In this document: positions 1 to 5,910 of the stretch, piece after piece
How positions within the stretch are numbered: position 1 is the stretch's first letter
How the letters are laid out: each line of letters starts with the position of its first letter
From: Myxococcales bacterium
Lineage (GTDB): Bacteria; Myxococcota_C; UBA6777
Assembly (NCBI GenBank): GCA_027005175.1
Contig: JALTMC010000167.1
Span: 1 to 6,991, forward strand
Direction of reading: 5' to 3'
DNA length: 6,991 bases
Notes under the pieces: model-generated
Seen by the model: the letters and a program-made list of their open reading frames with translations, nothing else
The model's database searches: none
What the model was told of the DNA's origin: nothing
Translations under genes and position numbers: made by a program

Positions 1-1636
1 CATCAACACACTCCGGCTGGTGTTGATGCATGAAAGTAACTCACAAATGCGACGGGAGGCCGTTCGCTCTCTCGGTCAATTGCGTGCTCAAAGTGCTCTG
101 CAAGAAGTTCGTGACGCGCTCAAAAGTGACAAAGACGTTGACGTTCGTATGACCGCAGCTGCAACATTGGGGCGACTGGGAGACTCACGCGCGAAGCGCG
201 ACCTGATCCTGGCCTTGAAAGACCCACAACCTTCCGTGCGAGCGGCCGCAGTTCGCTCCCTCTCCGAACTCCACGCACAAGTCGCAGTGCCCCGCATGGT
301 CGATGCTTTGATGGACAACCACATCGATGTTCGCTCCGCAGCAGCCGATGGATTGGTGAAGATCAAAAAACAATCACTTCCCTATCTGATACGAGAGCTA
401 TCCTTTCTCAAGATCACACGACGCAACCGGGTGGCCACAGTACTCGGTCGCTTTGGACGAATGGCCTGGGTTCCTTTGATTAAGGCATTTGCTCTCCCCA
501 AAAGCCGTCAAGGTGCGAGAACAGCCTTGATCGCAGCAACCAATGATAACACCACCTGGAGCACTCTCGCCCAGCTCATCGACAACCCACCCGATGAAAG
601 GGGAAAAACACTGGTGAAACAACTTCAGAACCTCGGAACACTGTCGACGATCCAGGGTGTCTTTACGTTGTGGAGACAGATCGCGGTCCCTTACCGACTT
701 CAATTTCAGAAAGTACTGGGAAAGATCGCCAAACAAGTGGGTCCTGAAGGTCGCCAGCTTCTCAAACAATATGCGGAGACAGGAACCGACCTATCGATTC
801 GTATTACAGCTTTGTTTGCGCTGGGTCACTCCGGCTCACTGGCAGTCCCCATCCTCAAACCTTTCTTAAAAAATCCAAACCGTATCCTTGTGCTCTCCAC
901 ATTACAGGCACTCGGCAGAACGGGTGAATCCGGTTTTCAAGAGATTCAACCATTCTGCAACTCCAAAGACGAAGCGTTTCGACTCAATGCAACCCGCGCA
1001 CTTCGTTACACCAACTCCCCAAAGGCAGTGAAGCAACTGCTGCTCATGCTCAAAGACCAAGCCGCCACGATTCGCATCGAAGCACTCCGAGGGATTGTGG
1101 TACAAAACGATAAAAGTGCCATCCCCGAAGTGCGAAAACTACTCAATGATCCCCTCAATGATGTCATTTTAACGGCCATTCAAACACTGCTCAAACTAGG
1201 AGATCAAAAGAACCTCCAACTGTATATCACTGCAATCAAACGGTCCCCCTACCCTCCTGCGTCCAACTATATAAAAACCCTTGGAGAGCTCGGCGGACAA
1301 CAAGTCATTCCTTTGTTGCAGAGCCTTGTCAAAAAGTATATGCGATATTGGAAGAGCTATCGCCGTCAATCCAAACGATGGTTCCGCAAATACCGACGAC
1401 AACATCGCCGCGCAACAGAATCGACCTTGCTCAATGCAGTACAACAAAAGATGAAGGGTCATATCGCAGCCCAGACCGAAGCGATTTGCAGCTTGATCGA
1501 GGCGACTCGCGCACTCACCAAGCTCAACCAGCCCGCGTTTCGCACCCTTATGAATGCAGGCTATCAATCGGTCAACCTCTACAATCCACTCAAATCACCA
1601 CCCAAGACCTGCCCATGGCCCTCCCTGGCAAAATAG
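1..1636 (+). CDS. HEAT-repeat protein, 5' end outside the window
   Basis: This is a solenoid of HEAT (PBS-lyase-like) repeats, probably a scaffold for protein binding; no catalytic motif is visible. The frame is open from base 2. A GTG at 20 could serve as a start, but it has no Shine-Dalgarno sequence and the codons before it (INTLRL) continue a repeat helix, so I read the gene as 5'-partial. Numbering from that GTG gives 538 residues. Repeats are clearest at about 9-115, with the recurring pattern VR.(A)AV.SL..L (e.g. REAVRSLGQL, VRAAAVRSLSEL, VRSAAADGL). They are looser but recognisable at about 120-430 (RITALFALGHSG, LSTLQALGRTG, IRIEALRGIV). Residues 438-464 form an exceptionally basic and aromatic segment without acidic residues, followed by a helical stretch and a Pro-rich tail. 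No signal peptide can be judged because the N-terminus is missing. It converges on the flavoprotein gene with 27 bases between the stops. The fold call is firm; the function is unknown. Confidence 0.88.
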   Translation, partial: INTLRLVLMHESNSQMRREAVRSLGQLRAQSALQEVRDALKSDKDVDVRMTAAATLGRLGDSRAKRDLILALKDPQPSVRAAAVRSLSELHAQVAVPRMVDALMDNHIDVRSAAADGLVKIKKQSLPYLIRELSFLKITRRNRVATVLGRFGRMAWVPLIKAFALPKSRQGARTALIAATNDNTTWSTLAQLIDNPPDERGKTLVKQLQNLGTLSTIQGVFTLWRQIAVPYRLQFQKVLGKIAKQVGPEGRQLLKQYAETGTDLSIRITALFALGHSGSLAVPILKPFLKNPNRILVLSTLQALGRTGESGFQEIQPFCNSKDEAFRLNATRALRYTNSPKAVKQLLLMLKDQAATIRIEALRGIVVQNDKSAIPEVRKLLNDPLNDVILTAIQTLLKLGDQKNLQLYITAIKRSPYPPASNYIKTLGELGGQQVIPLLQSLVKKYMRYWKSYRRQSKRWFRKYRRQHRRATESTLLNAVQQKMKGHIAAQTEAICSLIEATRALTKLNQPAFRTLMNAGYQSVNLYNPLKSPPKTCPWPSLAK

Positions 1637-1663
1637 AATATCAAACGGGAAAAGAAGAGAGAG

Positions 1664-2914
1664 TTACCGTCGTTTCAGACGGCGTCGCCAGAAAAGTCGG
1701 GGAGCGATGTGGCGGAAGAAGAGCCAGAGGAGTCCGCTTTGGCTGGGAGGCTCGGTAAGCGACATACCGTCTACCTCTGGATTGCCCTTCTTGTCGGGTG
1801 TTTCATGATAGGTCAAGCCAGCTTTAAGCACCTCGTTGTGACCGAGAAGCAACGGCAACGAAGTGTGCCCATCGTAGGTTTCGAAGGTATAGGGGCCACG
1901 TCCTTGTAGGGTAGCGACGAGATTGTGGACCAAAACAGAGGCTTGAGCTTCAATCGCTTCCATCGAGGATGGGATGGGTAAGTTCGTGATCGAGCCCAAT
2001 CCAAAGATGTTTGGCTCCTTACCTTGCAAGGTGTGGGGATCAACATTGAGCCAACCCTTGAAATCACCTCGTCGTGCAACCATTCGGCTTCCAGAGATCA
2101 CTTTGGGTGGCACCATCTCTGGCGTAAAATGCAGCAGATCGTAAGGAAGTGTCACGGTCTCGTCTTTTTTGGGCTTGCCTTTTTCATCCAGAGGGGCAAA
2201 CGTCACCTCTTTGGCCTCGGGGTCTACAGATTGAAGTTTGTGTGCCAGCATCACTTCTATACCTTTGCTGGATGCAAGCTCTGCCAACGTCTTGTGGATC
2301 TCGTCCTGAGGAAAGAGTTGCTCACCTGCTGTCGCAAAGATCAACGTTGACTTGGTATGCAAACCACGATCACGCAAGAAGTCATCGATCAGATGCAACA
2401 TCGTCTGGGAGAAATCATCACGAATTCCCATGGCATGAGTGGCGACGACAACAGCACCTCCTGAAAACCCATCCAAAGCTTTGTACGTACGCTGGGCTGA
2501 TGCCAGATCATGAGTGCTATGAACATGACCCTCTGCGATCAGATCATCCATACCCTTCACATCCTTTGGATTGTGAATCAAACTGGGACAGACAACCAAA
2601 AACTCGAAGGGGATCTCCCGTCCTCCTTCCGTCACAACCGTGTGAGTCTTGGTGTCGATCTTTTTCACCTGATCACGCACCCAAGATGAAGTGCTTGGGA
2701 GAAAGTTGGCAATCTCACGCTCTGCTTCTTCAGGTCGCACAGCACCCACTCCGACCAGTGGCAGGAATGGGGGATATTGGCAGGTCGTCGAAGCCTCGAC
2801 CAAGGTGACATGCGGATAGCGCAGAACCTTATGAAGCTTCGTAAAGACAGCCATTCCTGCCACGCCGCCTCCAAGAATAACGATCTTTCTACGCGTTGAA
2901 TCAGTCAGTGTCAT
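1664..2914 (-). CDS. SQR-like FAD-dependent oxidoreductase lacking the usual redox cysteines
   Basis: The 416-residue protein belongs to the two-dinucleotide-binding flavoprotein family and most resembles type II sulfide:quinone oxidoreductases, which pass electrons from sulfide to quinone at the membrane. Visible features are the FAD Rossmann motif GGGVAG (15-20), an acidic residue ending strand 2 (LVEAS), the SQR-like YPPFLPLVGVG block (about 47-57), a second-domain segment GGAVVVATHAMG, LLHFTPEMVPP, FGLGSITNLP and YDGHTSLPLLLG. A C-terminal hydrophobic/basic helix (SGLLWLFF to the RRRLKRR end) is suited to peripheral membrane binding. By my recalled alignment to human SQOR, the two catalytic Cys positions are Arg165 and Leu353. 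The usual ATG motif reads CPS (Cys109) and the FAD-contacting GD reads GS (Ser308). Sulfide oxidation by the standard mechanism is therefore unlikely, and the substrate is unknown. I chose ATG 2914 because GGGAG precedes it by 6 bases; the in-frame ATG at 2932 has no such site. There is no partner gene on its strand. Confidence 0.88.
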   Translation of the reverse strand: MTLTDSTRRKIVILGGGVAGMAVFTKLHKVLRYPHVTLVEASTTCQYPPFLPLVGVGAVRPEEAEREIANFLPSTSSWVRDQVKKIDTKTHTVVTEGGREIPFEFLVVCPSLIHNPKDVKGMDDLIAEGHVHSTHDLASAQRTYKALDGFSGGAVVVATHAMGIRDDFSQTMLHLIDDFLRDRGLHTKSTLIFATAGEQLFPQDEIHKTLAELASSKGIEVMLAHKLQSVDPEAKEVTFAPLDEKGKPKKDETVTLPYDLLHFTPEMVPPKVISGSRMVARRGDFKGWLNVDPHTLQGKEPNIFGLGSITNLPIPSSMEAIEAQASVLVHNLVATLQGRGPYTFETYDGHTSLPLLLGHNEVLKAGLTYHETPDKKGNPEVDGMSLTEPPSQSGLLWLFFRHIAPRLFWRRRLKRR

Positions 2915-2920
2915 TCCATT

Positions 2921-2925
2921 CTCCC
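2921..2925 (-). promoter_or_regulatory. Ribosome binding site of the SQR-like gene
   Basis: GGGAG on the minus strand lies 6 bases before the ATG at 2914. It falls inside the six-codon extension that would follow from the upstream ATG at 2932. That upstream ATG is preceded by an A/T-rich stretch without a Shine-Dalgarno match, so this site favours the shorter protein. No convincing -35/-10 pair was found for this gene. Confidence 0.55.
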
Positions 2926-2981
2926 AATCCATTTAAATCAGAGACCAATCAAAGAATCATGCATCAAGCAAGTCCTGCATC

Positions 2982-3011
2982 TGGACGGCGTGATTCAGTT
3001 CGCACTATAGT
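2982..3011 (+). promoter_or_regulatory. Possible sigma-70-type promoter for the protease operon
   Basis: A TGGACG box (2982-2987, four of six matches to TTGACA) and a TATAGT box (3006-3011, five of six matches to TATAAT) are separated by 18 bases. They lie in the divergent intergenic region upstream of the metzincin gene. The implied leader would be about 135 bases to the ATG at 3155. This is a by-eye consensus match in a short A/T-containing region, and such matches arise by chance; no sigma-54 type -24/-12 element was noticed here. Confidence 0.25.
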
Positions 3012-3142
3012 ATTACGATGGATCATGGAGATCAATCAAGGATATTCCAAGCCTGTGGGCGACCATTGAGAGCAGACCTTGGATTCCCTAAACTATTCAG
3101 AATCTTTCGGATGGAGACTTGTGTCCCTACTCCGTTCGCACT

Positions 3143-3146
3143 GGAG
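3143..3146 (+). promoter_or_regulatory. Ribosome binding site of the metzincin gene
   Basis: GGAG sits 8 bases before the ATG at 3155. The frame is also open from a TTG at 3119, but the GGAG before that codon is only 2 bases away, too close for normal initiation, and an in-frame TAA lies at 3089-3091. This supports ATG 3155 as the start. Confidence 0.55.
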
Positions 3147-3154
3147 AAGATGAA

Positions 3155-5275
3155 ATGCTTAAAACGGCTCAATCCTACCTAAAACTTGCAAAGTTACTTT
3201 TGTCTTGGGAAAAGCGTCGTCACAAAACAGACGGTGCTTCCGGCGCAACCGAGGTGGAGGCTCAACTCCGACAATCGGAAGCCTATGTTGATGAAGCACT
3301 CTCCTTGCTTGAGCAGGTCACAAAACCAAAAGAAGCCACAGTATCTCCGGCAAATCCCGATACAACAAGCGGGGGAAAGGGCCAGCCAGAGGGCAACACA
3401 GGAACAGGGAAGACCCTTCCTAATGATGGCCGCTATACCCTTCAGGGAGATGGGCAACAGGTCGCTCTACGTATTGATCTCGACGGTTCAGGAATTCTCA
3501 GCGGTGATATTTTCACGCAATCCACAGGTGATCCTGTCTTCCAGTCTTCGTTTCGAAGTAACCCCGGTGCCGAACTCTCGCGTCAAGTCACCAAGGTAGC
3601 AGTGATCCTGGAGGGTCCACAAGCTCTGCGTGGCACGGGAGATCTTCAATGCTCCGAGAGTGGCGATGGCACGATCAGCTGCACCCTCTCCCTGGCGGAG
3701 CCTTTGGGCAACTGGAGTCGAGAGCAAACCTGGAGTTGGAGTGGAACATTCCAGGGTCCAGAGATGCGCGAGCTGGGCCTTGAGTTGGAAATGGAGGTTG
3801 ACACAGACGGCTTGCCCTCTTGGGAATACAAGGACGACACCAAAACGGTAGAGAGTTGTTTTAAAGAAGCGGGTTTTGCCATCCGTTATGTTGGCAAGCG
3901 CGACAACATCCCGCACCATCCCAAAGGAAAGTGGGATGAAGCACAACTTCATGGATTGATGCGTCAATTTGCCCAAGAGCCCATAGATCGTCCGGACTGG
4001 AACCTTCACCTGTTACTCCTTCAAGAAGCCAAGATGCGTGGTCTGCTTGGGATCATGTTCGACTCCGGCAAACGTGATCTCAACCAACTGCCGCGCCAAG
4101 GTGTCGCTGTGTTTCAGAAGCCCATTCGAGAGCGTTGGGACTGGCAGAGAAAGATCATCCAGACCACAGTGCATGAGTTGGGTCATGCGCTCAACCTCGC
4201 ACATCGATTTGAGTTGCCTGTGGGCCGGGCTGACTCCACATCATTCATGAACTACGATTGGAAATACAAAGGAGGCAACAACAGAGACCAGTTCTGGGAT
4301 GACTTTGCCTTTAAATTTGACTCGGACGAGTTGGACTTCCTACGTCATGGTCCATGGCATCATATTGTTCCTGGTGGTGCGGCCTTTCACACGGTTCCAT
4401 ACTGGAAAAATGAAGCGGGTGGCTATGTCCCTTATATCCCAGAGACACCGTCTGAAGACTTTGGGCTCAGCTTACACACCCCCAACTCGGGTGCGAACTT
4501 TCAGTTTGGGCAACCTGTCTTATTGTCTGTCTCTTTGAAGAATCAATCCAGCGAGACTGTGCGTATACCCAAGTTTATGTTGAATCCCAAGTCTGGCTTT
4601 CTTCAAGTGGAAGTACAACACAATTCTGAGACAGCCGATGCAGAGACGGAGTACTCTGCGAGTGACTTCCACCCCATCGTTCATCGTTGTTATGATACAG
4701 AGCAGTCTGATGTGAAAGAGTTGGCTCCAGGAGAGACACTAACAGACAACCTCAATCTGACCTTCGGTTCAGCAGGATTCACTTTTGCCGAGCCTGGCCG
4801 CTACACAGTTCGTGCCACCTTTATCTGGCAAGTTGGTGTTCGAGAGTACCGAACCATTCACTCCCAACTTCTACAGATTCAGATTCTGGCCCCTGGCAGT
4901 GTCGAAGAAGAGCAGGAAATGGCTGACTTCTTCCGTTGGGATGTTGGCTTTTACCTGGCTCTCGGAGGCTCCGATGTGTTGCCAGAAGCAGAGCAGACCC
5001 TGATGGATATCGTAGATCGCCGCCAACACCGGCTGGGCGGTGCTCTCGACCCATTGACCACCAACATTATGAGATGCCGCGCCATCAATATGAGTCGAGA
5101 CTTCTTACTCTTCGACGGGCAAGACTATCGTGTCCGTGCCGCCCAACCCGAGATGGCTTTCGACTATCTATCTTCCTTCAGCGATATCGGTGAAGAGGTC
5201 TTTGATCCAGCAACGGAGATGTCCAACAACGACTTCCTCGAATCGCTACGTGCAGAAATGGAATTGGACAGTTAA
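3155..5275 (+). CDS. Metzincin-type zinc metalloprotease, multidomain
   Basis: The 706-residue protein is a predicted zinc endopeptidase. The signature HELGHALNLAH (340-350) gives zinc ligands His340, His344 and His350 with catalytic Glu341. The Met-turn STSFMNY places Met365 15 residues after the third His, as in metzincins. The usual Gly of HExxHxxGxxH is Asn347, a substitution known in some metzincins. Layout: amphipathic N-terminus (1-24), a helical, possibly coiled-coil segment (about 33-57), a Gly/Pro/Thr-rich linker (58-91), a beta-rich domain (about 92-200) with Cys166 and Cys176 possibly paired, the catalytic domain (about 215-400), an Ig-like beta domain (about 437-577, with LAPGETL and FAEPGRYTVRA resembling BsuPI/CARDB-type folds), and an acidic helical tail. 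No Sec signal or lipobox is visible at this start, so location is unclear: cytosolic, or exported another way. It matches no named subfamily I can recognise. The next gene follows after 18 bases, probably co-transcribed. Confidence 0.88.
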   Translation: MLKTAQSYLKLAKLLLSWEKRRHKTDGASGATEVEAQLRQSEAYVDEALSLLEQVTKPKEATVSPANPDTTSGGKGQPEGNTGTGKTLPNDGRYTLQGDGQQVALRIDLDGSGILSGDIFTQSTGDPVFQSSFRSNPGAELSRQVTKVAVILEGPQALRGTGDLQCSESGDGTISCTLSLAEPLGNWSREQTWSWSGTFQGPEMRELGLELEMEVDTDGLPSWEYKDDTKTVESCFKEAGFAIRYVGKRDNIPHHPKGKWDEAQLHGLMRQFAQEPIDRPDWNLHLLLLQEAKMRGLLGIMFDSGKRDLNQLPRQGVAVFQKPIRERWDWQRKIIQTTVHELGHALNLAHRFELPVGRADSTSFMNYDWKYKGGNNRDQFWDDFAFKFDSDELDFLRHGPWHHIVPGGAAFHTVPYWKNEAGGYVPYIPETPSEDFGLSLHTPNSGANFQFGQPVLLSVSLKNQSSETVRIPKFMLNPKSGFLQVEVQHNSETADAETEYSASDFHPIVHRCYDTEQSDVKELAPGETLTDNLNLTFGSAGFTFAEPGRYTVRATFIWQVGVREYRTIHSQLLQIQILAPGSVEEEQEMADFFRWDVGFYLALGGSDVLPEAEQTLMDIVDRRQHRLGGALDPLTTNIMRCRAINMSRDFLLFDGQDYRVRAAQPEMAFDYLSSFSDIGEEVFDPATEMSNNDFLESLRAEMELDS

Positions 5276-5293
5276 GGGGCCAGGACGAGAGCT

Positions 5294-5758
5294 ATGCAAG
5301 TACACGATCACAGTTGGTGGATGGGCTTAGGTTGGTCGATAGGTTTGGTGTTGTTGGGCTATTTGGTCTTCCCAAACGGCCTCGTTTATGCGCAAGCCGC
5401 CGGCAAACCAGGAGGCCCCTGTTTGCCAAACGACATATGCACAGACGGGGCACAATGTTACAAACTATCCGAGAGTCCAACAGATGGAAAGACATGCCTC
5501 TTGCCTGCCCAAAGCCCAGACAATACAGGCAATGGCAACCAAAACAGTGCCTCTATTCTACAAAGCTGTCCACCACAACATCGCTATCTATCTTGCGTAC
5601 CTGATAACAGCAACTGTCAGCTCAAATGTATCTATCCCAAAGGATTTGGATGCAGCGCAAGCCCCCCACCCCCCTCTCTGTGGGGAGTACTATTGATCCT
5701 TCTCTTGTTTCGACTTCGGAACGCACTGCGCTCGTCGCTATCACTCCCTTCCCCTTGA
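5294..5758 (+). CDS. Small exported Cys-rich protein with MYXO-CTERM-like tail
   Basis: The 154-residue protein is predicted to be exported. Residues 1-35 look like a signal peptide: a hydrophobic core GLGWSIGLVLLGYLVF, then VYAQA with an AxA cleavage site near 35. The mature part holds nine Cys (43, 49, 55, 68, 92, 101, 108, 112, 120). Eight could form four disulfides. Cys120 lies in GFGCSASPPPP, directly before a hydrophobic segment (about 129-139, SLWGVLLILLLF) and Arg140/Arg142. GC, spacer, membrane helix, Arg is the layout of the MYXO-CTERM signal, which myxosortase is thought to process for surface anchoring. This assignment is an inference, since the helix is short and a further 12-residue tail follows the Arg residues. 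From residue 134 on, the gene is made of the first copy of the 71-bp tandem repeat. AGGA lies 8 bases before the ATG, and the protease stop is 18 bases upstream, suggesting one operon. Its function is unknown; the Cys-rich region might bind a partner or simply be a stable surface domain. Confidence 0.72.
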   Translation: MQVHDHSWWMGLGWSIGLVLLGYLVFPNGLVYAQAAGKPGGPCLPNDICTDGAQCYKLSESPTDGKTCLLPAQSPDNTGNGNQNSASILQSCPPQHRYLSCVPDNSNCQLKCIYPKGFGCSASPPPPSLWGVLLILLLFRLRNALRSSLSLPSP

Positions 5759-5864
5759 TCCCGTTGTTCCTTCTCTTGTTTCGACTTCGGAACGCACTGC
5801 ACTCGTCGCTGTCACTCCCTTCCCCTTGATCCCGTTGTTCCTTCTCTTGTTTCGACTTCGGAAC
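5693..5864 (+). repeat. 71-bp tandem repeat, about 2.4 copies
   Basis: The landmark CCTTCTCTTGTTTCGACTTC starts at 5698, 5769 and 5840, giving an exact period of 71. Copies 1 and 2 differ at only two positions I could see (GCG/GCA and CTA/CTG, about 5730-5812). The third copy breaks off at about 5864, where the sequence becomes C-rich. Copy 1 encodes the end of the Cys-rich protein, including its TGA stop; copies 2 and 3 lie in the gap before the convergent regulator gene. The + strand is pyrimidine-rich. The copies are contiguous without spacers, so this is not a CRISPR array. Near-identity suggests recent duplication or ongoing slippage. No terminator hairpin with a T-run was found in the 5759-5910 gap. 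Confidence 0.93.
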
Positions 5865-5910
5865 CCCCCAAACTTTCACAACAAAAGAAGCCATCAACAT
5901 CGGATATTTT

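Noticed and set aside
20-22. GTG at 20 as the true start of the HEAT protein
   Set aside because: No Shine-Dalgarno site precedes it, and the frame is open to the window edge with residues that fit a preceding repeat helix.
2149-2808. Open frame of 219 codons on +
   Set aside because: It is antisense to the well-supported SQR-like gene and its Cys/His/Arg/Pro-rich translation looks random.
2946-3039. Direct repeat CAATCAA at 2946 and 3033 as a regulator binding site
   Set aside because: Seven bases recurring once in an A/T-rich gap is expected by chance; flanks do not match well.
3119-3121. TTG start giving the metzincin 12 extra residues
   Set aside because: The GGAG before it is only 2 bases away, whereas ATG 3155 has GGAG at 8 bases; the extra residues add no recognisable signal.
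5626-5829. Separate small membrane protein ending in the second repeat copy
   Set aside because: It overlaps the Cys-rich gene out of frame and has no convincing ribosome site; better explained by the frame-shifting repeat.
5764-5864. Terminator hairpin formed by GTTCC and GGAAC in the repeat
   Set aside because: Only five pairs with an 18-base loop, inner bases do not pair, and no T-run follows.
5693-5864. CRISPR array
   Set aside because: The 71-bp units are contiguous and near-identical throughout, with no unique spacers, and no cas genes are present.
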